Origin: Rhynchonema sp. JSB1_4
Lineage: Eukaryota; Nematoda; Chromadorea; Monhysterida; Xyalidae
Assembly: GCA_030248065.1 (NCBI GenBank)
Contig: JASAMV010006535.1
Coordinates: forward strand, 62,001 to 126,000
Direction: 5' to 3'
Length of the DNA stretch: 64,000 bases
The notes below the pieces were generated by a model, which worked only from the letters and a program-made list of their open reading frames with translations, did not search any database and was not told the DNA's origin. Below are positions 44,901 to 57,580 of the stretch, piece after piece. Within the stretch, counting starts at the first letter, position 1. The number at the start of each line of letters is the position of its first letter. Both the position numbers and the translations under genes were made by a program.

Positions 44901-47900
44901 GCTTCAACCATAACCCTTTCCAGCGTTCCCTTGCGCCGATCCCAGATTTGATTCGTGAGGATCGCGCGATGACAGACATGTACCACGAGAACAGCGGGCT
45001 CAAGGCGACCACCACTCGGCTTAAGGCCGACAACGCACGCTTGCTGGCACATTTGAAAAAACTGGCCGACACGCATAATGTCGACTTGCCGCCTTCGGTG
45101 CTCACAATGGGTGATGTTTCACAACAGGACGTTGTGCTCGGTAGTACGACCGCAGTTGACGTCACCGTGCAACAGCAGGTCGACAGACTGACCGGCAGGA
45201 ACGAAGAGCTGAGATCTGAGCTAAGATCCGCCCAGGATCGACTTAATAAAGAACAACAGGAGCACAATGAGGCGAAAAAAACTGTTAGTCGGACTAGAGA
45301 GAATGTTGCCTGAGCTATCAAGGAAGTACATATTAATACAGCTAAGCTGGACTGATTCAGGTGACCCAGTTGCGCAATGACATTGACAAACACAAAAAGG
45401 TCACGTTCCAACCGATCCAACTGCCCGAAGGCTCAACAGTCAACAGCACCACTGTGATGGCCAACTTGAATGAACACCTCATACAGTTGCTTCAAGTAAA
45501 TGTATATGTTTTTGAAGGATGTCTATCCAATGTCTGAAACTGAAACAACCAAATTTGTTACAATAGTAGTCGTTTTATCCATCAGGAACTTGAACTGAAG
45601 ACTCAACAATTGGAAAACTTGGAGAAGCTCACACGCGGATATGAGACAAAGATATCGGTGATCAAACACTCAACTGGCTTACTGTATCAGCAGCACAAGG
45701 AAGCCGCACAGGTGCGACAATAGGCATCCCATTTCCTTCCTCACCGTGAAAGTGACAGTATGCACTTCAAACGGGCAATTCTCAAAGATTTCAGGATTGG
45801 ATCACCGAGAAAGAGCGCTTGCAAAAACAGCACGACGAAATGAGCGAACGCTATGACACCAGTCAGATCAAACTGGTGGAATTTGACGTTGGTGCATGCA
45901 TTTGCGTGTGTCAGCAAAACCCAGCCTAAATTCTGCCACGTTTTCAGCGATTTCTTGACAATCTGGCACAAGACGAACCAGAATTACGCCGTCGGTTGGC
46001 TGAAATGACCCGCAAGTACACAACAATGCGAATCAACGAAACCATAATGGCTCGACGGTACAACCACTTGCAACAGAGTGAGCTACTGCTGAGAATGGTT
46101 CGTTCTTCATAACACATAAAATGTCTTTGTCTAAGCATCTAAATTTTCCTAACAAAACCAATTTTTTAGGAGCGTGATTCCGTGGCTGAAAATTTAGCCG
46201 ACGCTGAGGCTCGATTCACAGAAACGTTCGCGAACTTGCGGAAAGAGAAGGTATCGAACGTGGATCAGATGGCTAACACTGACAAACTGTTTCGACACCA
46301 AATTCATCACCATTGTTCGTGTTCGATAACACTTTAGGAGATGGCGAGCTACCAAATCTCCTCGCTTCACAACGCGATGGAGAATTCAGTTGAACGAGAC
46401 GAGTACTCACGTTTGGCTGCTGAACTGGAGAAAACCACTGAGCATTGTCGTCAATTGATGGAACAGAACTCGGCGTTGATTGAAAGAGCCAGAGCTGACG
46501 TCGAATCAGAGGTCGGTTTTATAAGTGCGGTGAAACATCAGCCACATGTGTTTTGGAAACCATCCGCTTTCCACTGACAAATTTGTCGACAACACAGGTG
46601 CGACTGCAATCGCTGACCAAGGAGACGGATAATCTACGAAAGATGCTGGAGATCGAGAAGACGAAATGCGCCAAATTGGAATTGATCCTGTCGAATGAAC
46701 CACTGAAACCAACAGGAGACGCTGTTGAGGGCGGTCGAATTGCTGAACGGATTGCGTTGTTGGAAATGAAGGAATTGAATGAAAGACAACGTGCCGAACA
46801 CGCACACACAATGTTTGACAGTGTCAAGGGGCAATTGGTGATCACTGACGCTCGCAATGCAGAGCTGGAGGACAAAATTGCATCGGTTGGGCTCATCTCT
46901 CTGCGCCCTGATATCAATAACCAGACAAATGAAACTTGACATAACCCCCTGGTTTCAGCTTTCCACTCAAAATCTTGAACTACAAAAAATCGAGAAATCA
47001 TTACGTGATGAGCTGACAGGTGACCAATCAAGTGATGCAAGTGGAACATGAAAGCACAATGTCAATTTTGCAGATTGCATATCGAAAGACGTCTATGAAT
47101 CGGCAAAACGGCGAATAGCGGAATTCGAAGAGACGGACGCGAACATGCAGGCAGAGTTGGAAAGAGTGCAGGTAATTGAAGGAATCATCTTGTTTTTTGT
47201 TATGTGCCGATCCCACAAATGGTCTCCCATCGCGCAGGCGCTTTGCGACGTGAGCTACGGTCAAATGCAGTTCTGGCAGAAAACAGCAAAGTTGAGAAAT
47301 GTCGAGCTGGAGGAATTGCGCCAGTGTGTGCGCGATTTGCAGAGTGAAACTGATCAGCAGAGCACCATTGGTTGGTGGTGGGTGAATGAGGGGTTCAATT
47401 GATTGATCGATTACCTGATTCCAGGTCGCCTACATCGCGAAATAGTGCACTTGCGACTGAATGGTGAGAACAAGATGGAAGAGTTGGAACTAGCGACAAG
47501 CCGATTGCAATCACTCGAACATCGATTGTTGCGATTAGAGCAACGTTACGACAGCAATCAACGCATCAATCAACGGCAACGATTCGAATACGTTCATAAA
47601 ACGAATCAACTCAGACGAACTGTTGACGTGAGACTGTGACAAATGTTATAGAAAAACAGCAGTTTGTGAAAAACGTTTCAATTTCCAGACCTTGCGCCAT
47701 CGTTTCGCTGGTTGTGTCACGGTTGAGGAACAAAGCAAGCTCTACGCAAGTCTGCAAAAACTGGCCAAAGATCGTGTGGAAGCGAGACAAAAACTTAGAG
47801 AGGTTTGACAATATCAAAACATGTACATATGTTATATTTTAGGCAGAAAAGACGGAAAATCAAAGCTAACTGGGGCTTTAAGGCGACGGAATCGGCCGAA

Positions 47901-50900
47901 ACGGCTAGTGTGCGTGCTGAAGAGCTGCGGTTGAAACAGCAAGGGCTCGAGGAATTGATCACAACGCTGAATTCATCGGACGTGACCGGACGGGTGCGAC
48001 AATGGCACGATAAGATGGAAGGATTGCGCATTGCTGAGATGCACCTGCAACGAACCAACAAGAAATTGTTGAAACAGGTGCAGCTTGTTGATTCGTTTGT
48101 CCATCAAATGGTTGAACTTTGAGGAACTTACCTACATTTGCAGATCGCTGAAACGGCTACCGACGGTGAGGAATATGAAGACACGATCAAACAGCTAGAA
48201 GAGCAAATAGCGGCGACCAAGAAAGCACTGGACGAGAAGGAAATGCAGTCAGAAATGAGAGAGTCAGAGTTGGAGCAGCGCATCAGCGTTTATGAAGCGT
48301 CGGACCGATGGATTGACCAGGAAATGACCGAGGTGAAACATTAGCGATGAGTTAACTGGATCTTTGCTTCTCGGTTTCTAATTTTCGCTTGTTTTCAGAC
48401 CGAACTAAACCAAGACGGATTGCCCGACCCGACGCTGCCACTTGATGAACAACTGTCAACTGCACTTGCATTGTTGCGCAAATGCCTCAAGACCGTGGTC
48501 GATAAACAACGAGAGCATCAGACGCTACAGAAAGTTAGCATTTTCCTTAAAATATTTCAAGTGTCTAATTCTGCCGTTACTCCGACTTTTCAAGGCGCAC
48601 AACGATCTGCTGGTGCAAAAGCGTCACCTTGAGAGTCGCCTTCTTGCGTCAGGCGCACAGTTCATGTCCCCCAGTGCGAGCAGTGCTCCACAGGAATCGG
48701 TGGACGCAACGGCACTGCGACAGAAACAAGAGGAGTTGGATCACATGTCAAGGATGATGACTATAACCATTGAAAGTCTCAAAGTGAGTGACTTGTTAAG
48801 TTAATATAAAGGTTACGTAGGTACATAAGTCTGTCGGGGTCTTCGAATTTGGTCGTCAGTCGTCCCAACTCACTTACAGGATACTTTCAGAAGCCTTGCT
48901 TGCAACCTTATCAAGTATGACCCCCTGATTTTCAGGCGCAATTAAGTCAAAAGGACGAATCTCTGTCGTCCTACAAGACGATCATTGAATCGGTGCGCAA
49001 CGAACAAATGGATAGAGAGCAGAAATTCAATGAACAAATCAAGCAATTGCACGACAGGATGCGCGAGGAGACCACTGAAAGATTGCAGGTTTCACATATT
49101 CTGGGCATTTGAGTGATTGATTAGTGATGTTTCACAAAAGGCATGCTTGTTGCAGAAAATGCGGACGGACGCAGATCAACTGCTCACGGCCGAGACCGAC
49201 TCGACAATGGAGAAATACGTTCGTGTTTTGTATATAAAAGCCCTGTTTAACAATAATGAACCGATAAAAGCAAGTGCCATCCAACTTTAAAACATCAGGT
49301 AACGAAATGTCTAACGCTCGAAGCCGAACTAGACGAACAACGTGCTACCAACAACATCATCACAAGGAAAATCATTGAGCTGACGGAGGAGAACGAGAAG
49401 ATTCGACAGGAAATGGCGCGGCTCATCAACGAATATGAAGAGAAAATCAAAAAGTTCGCAATTAGCATTAAAGGTCTATTTATACTTCTGACTTCCGGGA
49501 AGTAGAAGTCAAAATCCGGAGAAGTCACTACCACGCAGAAGTGGCCGGCAAGGCAGTGATTGCTTGTAGTGATTGCCTGTTCCGCTCTGTCCATTGACTG
49601 CTGCCTGCCGTCTACTGTTCTTGCTCCGTTCGTGAGCTGACGGAACGGGCAGTCACAAATTTCTGATTGCTACTGCCAGGCAGTCAGAGTATAAACCGAC
49701 CTTAATACACCTATATTTGAGAGGTCTTGAGCAAAAAAGACAAGCAGAATTTTCTAAACATCTTTCTATTAGACTGCAACAGAAACGCAAGCCTGAGCGC
49801 CAGCCGACCACCGCCAGTGAACATAAGCCAACATCAACATCAGCCCCAAGGGTCCCGCCAGAGATACCACAAGCACAAGAGGTCTCCTATCATTTAATTC
49901 AAACCCTGGACAAAATATCAGGAGACACAACCCTATTTTGCAGCATCCAACCGATATGGATTCCCCGATTTCCACTGGCAAGCCATCGATGTCTGATGCA
50001 CGCGATGCGATGCGTTGGAAGTCAGAGTGCACTCGGCTAAAGGGCAGACTCAACGTGGAGACGAAACGCGCTAAAGTTCGTCTGGAAAAACGTTTTTAAC
50101 ATTTTCACAACTCATTTTATATTAATTTTTCAGGAACTGGAGAAAATTGTGGACAAGTTCCGAGCGCAGTTGACAGCAGAGGCAAAACCAGTGCGCGACA
50201 GCAGCAAGACCAGAAACGATTACCCAGATGGCGCTGATACGGAAGCGCTCGTGGTTAGTTTTTTAATCAATTTTTCCGTTTTTTACGAATTAAGCAACAT
50301 AACACTTGCAGAGTAAGATCGACGAGCAGAACGAACGACTGGTGAAATTGAATCGTGATTTGAAGCAGAGTAAAGACAACGAAATCGATTTATCCAATGA
50401 AATCATGGAGTTGAAACGGCGAATGAGTCGAAAAGACGCCAACTTAGTGCAGTTGGAACGGGACAGGGCAGATGCTGAGAAGGCAGCTGACGATGCTGAA
50501 CGAAGACTGCAGAATCTCAGGGATTCCGCTAAAATGGTACGCATAAACAAGCAGTTGTTAGATAGCATCAATCTTGGTCTCGTATCTCGTATCCGATCAG
50601 TCTTCCCTTGGTCATACATACAGTATATGACAACTAACAAACGGCTCCAAATAGCAATCAACAACGACAAATTACTGGCAACAGTTCATCCCGCCAAGAC
50701 AAGCCCGATCCGATCACAACACCAAGTTTAATACCAGTCATAATTTTGAAATAACCCGTGTTTGTTTTGCTTCAGAAGTTGCAAGAGACCGAAAATCGTC
50801 GGCTGACGCAGCGAGTGGCCATTCTTGAACGTCAGCTGCGAGCATACAGGAATGGGACGGCGGGCGAAAAGCCGTTGGAGACCGACTCGCAACAGGTTTA

Positions 50901-53807
50901 TTCTTTGATCGTAGCGATTTTCTCGACATTTTTATCTTCGTGGGAAAACAGTTCATCTTGTTGTCATGCCCATTGGTTAATGGCACTCATACTTCCCCAT
51001 ATAAGACAATGTTTCAGCAACCGGAGGACACTGCTGTTAGTCGATGGAATGAAGTAAAGAAATGGCAAACTCAGGCCGAGAAGCTGAAGGAAAAATTGAA
51101 GTCGAAAGAAACAGAATGCGAAAAGCATACACGAATACTGGAACTGACTCGTGATCAAGTGAAACGGTTCGATGATGTTTCACGTGCTTTGTGCAACCGC
51201 AGAGACAAACGTAAGAGCAAAAGGAAACAAAACGAATGTTTCAGGCTCGAAACCGAAAACTCGAATCTGCTCCGATCCGGTCGACAACGGAGACCGGACG
51301 AAATCGAATACCGACGATTGATGGTCGAAAACGAAAGACTGAGTTATGAAGTTGGTGAAATTGTTTTAACTATGCAAAATTAAGATTTTCTTACTTTCTA
51401 AATTCTGCAGCTGCGACAGCAGCACGACCGACTGACTGCCGATCGAGCAAGCACACAGCGACGGTTAGAAGAATTGGAATCGCAGGCAAAGCGTGTGCAG
51501 CATGAAGCCAGAACACAGCTGATAACCAATGGACATGTCATGAAGGTACCGTTCCCTCACAACGTACCGTATTCATAGCGTACAGTAACCGACATCCATT
51601 CCAAACTCCAGTCGGCATCGACGTCTATTGATGACAGCGGACACGTTGGGTATTTGGACATCACAGAGTTGGTGCACGAGTTGTGCAGAGTGGTGGAGCA
51701 ACAGCAACAGGAATTGAAGGAGCAACGGGCCTTGGTTGAGTCAACCGTCGTTGGGGCGGACCCTCAATTGAAGGTCGGTCCAGTGGGTGCGGCGGCGACG
51801 ATGGGTATGAGAACGTTAGCATAATTTTGGCTAAACGTCAGAACACGAGTTTCAGCGTCAACTCAACACCATCAACCGATTGTACGCGCAGATTCAAGAT
51901 CTGCAGCAGGAGAAGCAACAATTGCAGAAAGAACTGGCCGCTGCGCGTCAGGTTGTCCGAAGATTGAGATTTTCGAAGGTTGGTTACCTCCAATTGACCG
52001 GTCCCATTGTAGGAGCACCCACCGACCACAACCAACACCGTCACCAAGACCACACACCACGTCGCGTGGGCTGCTGAGATCCAAGCGGCGCACTCGTCCC
52101 GCGATAAATTCGCGTCTGAATCGGTGATGCAGCGCGAATTGAGAAAGGTTTGTCTTTTGTTACTCACCTACCTACCAGTCGATTACCGTCATCAGCGGGC
52201 ATAATAACGGGGTGGAGCAGATAGATCGAATGCTTTTGGATTGCGCACTGGCGATGCCCTCGTGGACCATCCATCTGTGTATCAACGTTGTCTGTTCACA
52301 CTTTTTTTGCAGTTGCAATTGTTGAACGCCGAACTGCGTGACGAACTGGATCAAGTGCGTCTTGAGAACGACCAACAGCAAACGGACATCAAGCGACTGC
52401 AACAATTGAGCAAACAAACACGTCGCTGGCATCCGGCCAACGGGCATTCGCTCGTCGTATTGCAACAGCAGTTGCGCGCAAAGGAGGAGAAATTGTTGTT
52501 CAAGGTTTTAGTATTTTCACCTGAAAATGGATCTCCTATTAATTTTGCGAAATAAAAATTTTGTTGTTTTTATTTTTGATCACTTTAGTTTTTTATGGGT
52601 TTTAATTTTCGCACAGGAGAACCGCGTCGAGCAGCTGGAACGCTTGCTGCATCACGAAGTTGAACAGAATCACAAGCTGACGTTCGAAAACAAACATTGG
52701 AAGAAACGAGTTTGATTTCATTTTATAGATCGAAATTTTTGACTTTCTATATTTTGAACACTGCGTGACGTTATAATTGCAGGCAGAAAACTGGGCATGG
52801 AAACCGGATCCGCATGAAACACGTGAATCACTGGAACTACATCTGCGCTCACTCAAGTAAACCTCAGCGTTTGTATCCATGTGTATATTTCCCGTTACAT
52901 GTATATTCACCTTGTTAATAAACGCATTTGTGATTCACAGTCTGGATAGTGTCAATGGGACTAATTACAGATCGGAAATCGCCCGATTAAACGGCGTTAT
53001 TGAGGAATTGAAGCTCGAGAATGACGTGCTCAGTCGTCAGCTAGTGCCGCTAATAGAAAACACAGACGAAATCGTAAGTTGCAGTATTCTCTGCGGAATA
53101 ATTCTGTGACACCGTCAAAGCAAAACAGCAACATATTCAAGCTGCGAATACCTGCTGGTATACGTAATTGATAGGAATAATTGACTAGGTCCTCAATCTC
53201 AGCTGCTTTATGTTGTTTGTTGCTTCGGTGGATATGTGGATCACTTTCGGATCCAGGGGGCCACAGGTTCCTAGACCCGTTTTGGTCAAAGTGGCCACTG
53301 AAATTGGGCCACCATTTCGAAGAGAAGAAGAAAAAAGGACCCCTGAATCGGAGGATTTCACTCTAATGCACTTTAAAGGTCCAAAAAATCGCGCGCGTCA
53401 CACCCATTTCCATAAAATATGGCTGCCAAGTGTTTGCGCGCCACGGCCGCGTGCTATAGGGATAGGGATAACAATAGAGTAGGACACGGTAGATTGTGGT
53501 GGTATGCCCCACGTTTGTTGTTTGAACGATACGACTCTACTGGTATTGATACATAATATGGCACAGCTGTTTGACAATGACAATAATGGTTAAGCCTAAG
53601 CAACTCATTACTTCTAGTTCCAGGTATCACAACAGGGGCACCAAATCTCACATTCAGATAAAACACCGTTCAAAAATTGTTTATGTTATTATACTGTTTT
53701 TATTATTATTACAGGATGTCGATGGATTGAAGGAACGCCTGAAAAACTATGAGCTGCTGCTTCGTGAGAACATCGAGCTGCGACTACAGGCACGTGCTGC
53801 GCGATAG
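41934..53807 (+). CDS. CEP290: Centrosomal protein CEP290
   Basis: A chain of more than 30 short in-frame exons starts at the ATG 41934 (exons 1-2 about 41934-42050 and 42130-42201) and ends with an exon closing at 53807. The product is almost entirely coiled coil. Collinear blocks identify CEP290: VDRLTGRNEELRSELRSAQ (about 45180), LLEMKELNERQRAEHAHTMF (about 46758), KGLEEL-like GLEELITTLNSSD with WHDKMEGLRIAEMHL (about 47944-48040), the DPTLPLDEQLSTALALLRKC block (about 48424), KKWQTQAEKLKEKLKSKETE (about 51058) and VHELCRVVEQQQQELKEQ (about 51670). CEP290 (human 2479 residues) builds the Y-links of the ciliary transition zone. Seven exact copies of the dispersed TGATGTTTCA motif fall within the gene, two of them forming splice acceptors. 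Not every exon join was resolved. Confidence 0.92.
49471..49703. mobile_element. Small MITE in a CEP290 intron
   Basis: The ends AAGGTCTATTTATACTTCTG and CAGAGTATAAACCGACCTT are imperfect inverted repeats about 25 bp long, next to TTAA-like bases. The interior has repeated CCGGCAGGCAGTGA-like words. Superfamily not assigned. Confidence 0.6.
53248..53452. mobile_element. Family K element, end-truncated, in last CEP290 intron
   Basis: It begins CGGATCCAGGGGG and is about 70-75 percent similar by eye to 55018-55240, sharing TTGGTCAAAGTGGCC, CTAATGCACTT and GTCCAAAAA-TCGCGCG. The terminal repeats are lost or degraded. Confidence 0.6.
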
Positions 53808-56800
53808 TTGCTTAAATTGGCTCAATTTATGAAGCCAAAGCACACAGACGCCGTTGTACATACTGTATATTGTGTTTTTCAATCTCAGGAAAAATGCCAT
53901 GCTTTTTTGTTTTTTATCCTGTCTCATGATGACACTTTATGTTCACACACTGCCCTACAATTTTTGTTGACCCTGCCATATCTCCATTGTGACCGCATTT
54001 TTCGTGTCTCTTTGTCCACGTGTGTTGATGTTTTCCTGTTTTATAACTGATCCCCGTTTGGGTTCGACTGAAGTGGTTGTCCTCGAATAAACAAGTGATC
54101 CTATGCGCCCTAAAGTAATTAATCCAGTGGCTTATCACAAACCCAAAGATAAAATGGGATCTTAAAACTTTTAACCATCACACCTGGGAACATAGGTGAT
54201 CCGTGCTTTGCTTTGACAATAAAAATTGCACAAGTCGGCGAATAAAGCAAGCAAGACTCAGTAATAAATCACGTTGGGACACTGCGAGAAAAGGGTTTAC
54301 TGAGCGTTTACATTAACTCAAGACAGTTATTCGTCATTCGTTCTCGTTGTTGCTGTGGTTCCTCGGACGAACTACAATATCCGGGTCAGAGGCAACCGAT
54401 GTTGGCGCAATGTACTTTATCTTCCTTGGAACCCAGACCAGCTGACATATGTAACAGTTCAGACGGTTATGCTAGTCATTTCATTTCAATGACCACGCAC
54501 ATCTGCAACAAAATTAATTTGCAAATCGAATTACCTTCTTTGATTATGACATGCTTCAAAGAGCGCACGCACGGCAAAACGACCCAGAAAGAGATCTATG
54601 GGTGACCGATTCATGAACGGATGCTCGCAATCAGGTTTCACACAGAAGTTGTGTTGCGATGGTACTTTCAGAGTTCATTCATATTCCAGAGGCAATGAAC
54701 TATCACTTTGGAACGTTCATTCATATTTAGGTTTTTGATTGATCAGCTTTTGAGTGTACTCTTTGATTTAAAAGAAATTGTTTATTTTGATTTTCTGTTG
54801 TTTTTAATAGTAGTAGTGGTACATAAGTATACTTTTATTTCGTTTCAGGCACGAAAAGGGTAAACATCAACAACCGCTCGAGGCGTGACAGTAACGATGG
54901 CCAGGCTACCTAGGTGTTTACAATTTAGCTGGCACAAATTACATAAAGAGTTCTGGTACATTTGCATGAAAAGTAGTGCAATAATATAATAATAACAACA
55001 TTAGTGGCACTGCTAGCGGATCCAAGGGAGACACATGGACCAAGGCCCCCCTTTGGTCAAAGTGGCCCCTGAAGGGTGGCTACCATTTCGGTGAAACGAA
55101 GGAAAAAGGACCCCCTAAATGGCAGGATTTTATTCTAATGCACTTCAAAAGTCCAAAAATCGCGCGTTTCGCGTGTCAGATACACCCATTTCATTAAAAT
55201 TTGGCCGTCACGCGCGCAAAAAGTGTGAAATATTTCGCGCGCTGCGCGCGCATGCTCATATTTAGTATGGTATTTACCTCAAAATCGCCAAATTATAAAC
55301 AAGCACTGGACTAAACGATTTTTCAAAATCAAACATGTACGAGATAAAAATGGCTTTTGGGGGTTTGGCCCTTCCCCTCGGCCGAAAGCTGGATCCGCCA
55401 CTGACTGGCTGGCACACACAATAATATACACGCCACGTCTGAAAACAATTTGAACGTCATGCAATTTCGACTTTTCTTTCACATACATCATAATGTTTCG
55501 TCAGTAATGACTAGATGCGCACACTGGACAGTTGGATAAAGTTGGAAGTGGATTTTGTCCATTTAGGCGCTAACAAATTTCAGATACAAGTCATTCAGTG
55601 AAGCACTTCGTCAAGCAGTGGGCTCGAGACTTGTGCATAATTTCAATTTAGGTAGTACTCATCAATGGCCAAACCAGTGGTCAAAGCGTGTTGCCTGCTC
55701 ATTGATAATTTATCTTATCTACCAATATCATCATTGGATGAAAGAACGTGCAATCTTGTAGCGTGATTAGCATCGTAATTGGAATATCGGCATGAATTCT
55801 TGACAACTTCATAGCGGTTAATGCATTAATGTTGGTGCCCTCAGAACGTGCGCTGTATCTCGTAAGCTCTGACTTCTAACAATAATGTGTCGTACACATT
55901 CTCATATAATACATGTGAATGGTTTAACGTCATAGGATGCACGTTTAGCCAATTAACCTGACTTCACATCAAGCCCTCTCTGAAACACAGCAGCATGTGT
56001 ACCTATTGTATGAAGGCTTCATTAGACGCAATAAAGTGCACAGTTCGGATGTACGCCTGTATGCGCACAACCTCGTTTCAAAAGGATGTCGCCTGGCTTA
56101 TTGCTCGGCGTTTCACTGTTACTTTTGCTTCATGTATAGTCCAAACAATTGCTCATGAGACACTTGTTCGAAGTTGGCTGGCTGCTCCTCCGCAGATCAT
56201 CTCTCAGAGAAAAAGACACGCGCGGCCCAGCCACTGTTGTTTTTCGGTTTTCGACTCCGTTTTTTAATCTGCATCTTTAATTGGCATCTGGATCAAGAAT
56301 AATAGTTTTGACGAACTTCACCAAAGCTGCCGAACCCGATCCGACTGTCCGATCTCGGTGCACAATCCGCACATAATGATCCTGAGTTAGAAAAGAAATT
56401 CAAATTCACTCAGGCGTGATATAGGCGGTTGGTTATTTTATGTTAGCCCGAAAAGCATTAGCTGTTTTGTAAATGATAATGTCAAGCTATACAGTAAACC
56501 ACAGCCTATACCACAACTCAGTGTTCGGTGATTCGAATTTTACTTTGCAAACCCTGATCTAAAAGCACAGATTGTACATCAATTAGTGGGCTGGTTGTTC
56601 CCGAACTGCCAGGTTGGTGGAGCAATTTCGGTGGGTAATCGTCACTTTGATGAAGTTCTTCAAATTTAGCGTTTCTGTCCTAATCCCAGTGCCAACTAAC
56701 GACTTATACAGAAAACGAGGTCCAAAACTAAAAAAACAATAGCTGCAGACCTGCTGGTTTGATGATGGGTGGGACCCCTCCACAAATGTTCTTACAAACC

Positions 56801-57580
56801 ATGTCGATACGATTTCTACCATCGATTCCGAAATGGCAATGGACAATAGGTCACCTCGTCGATGTAACCTTATTTGTGTGGGCATGTATGTGATCAACGG
56901 ATCACCATGGTTACTGGCAAGGGGACTGTTCTCATTCGGGAGCGCTGCCGCGTTGTAGACTGCAGCACCTTCAATAAAATATCGGAATCTGGCTAACGTA
57001 TTGGTTTCCATACAAATCACAACTGTAGGTATATGGTATACATACGCTCTGTTGTGTCACCGTGTACAAGAATAACTTGTCTTCAAACCAACAAAATCAA
57101 TTTGACTTCTGTCCAGGGCTGCTTTCAATGGGCTTCCTTCTCTGATCTTCATATTCTTAAGCCAGCTTTCAAAACATTCAAAGGCAGTGCAGTACAATGG
57201 GGTGCTTGACCATGTATTCCCTCGTCTCTCACACTATTCTTCACAATTACAGCATCTAATCGTGTGTGCACTTCAATCAAGAGCTTAACTTTTCCCTTGT
57301 TAGTACTTTGCTGAAATTTTACTTGTTACCTATTTCATCAACCGTACGATTTCAGTTTTCAGAGTTTCTTTAGCAGATTGAAAAACATGCTGACGCTATC
57401 GTGACTACCTAAGTATTATAGTATATACAACGGACTTATGTATATGCTGCATTTGTTCTACAAAGTCAATCAAGCGCACGTGCATGCTTGGTCCCTGTCC
57501 ATGTACATAAAATTTCGAAACAAAGCCGCTAATAATGCAAAACGTTCATTACAGTTTCACTAAATTTTCATGCGAAAACG
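53808..57580. other. Intergenic between CEP290 and GPCR
   Basis: About 3.8 kb without a supported gene apart from the mobile element at 55008-55403. A 145-codon open frame at 56583-57020 on the minus strand was considered and left out for lack of homology. Confidence 0.45.
55008..55403. mobile_element. Family K element, hAT-like ends
   Basis: The left end reads CACTGCTAGCGGATCCA and the right end CTGGATCCGCCACTG, a degenerate inverted pair of about 15 bp. The body includes TCGCGCGCTGCGCGCG and TCGCGCGTTTCGCG palindromes. No clear target duplication and no coding sequence. Confidence 0.6.

Noticed and set aside
56583..57020. 145-codon open frame on the minus strand
   Set aside because: No recognisable domain or homologue, no splice partners and ordinary intergenic composition; may be chance.
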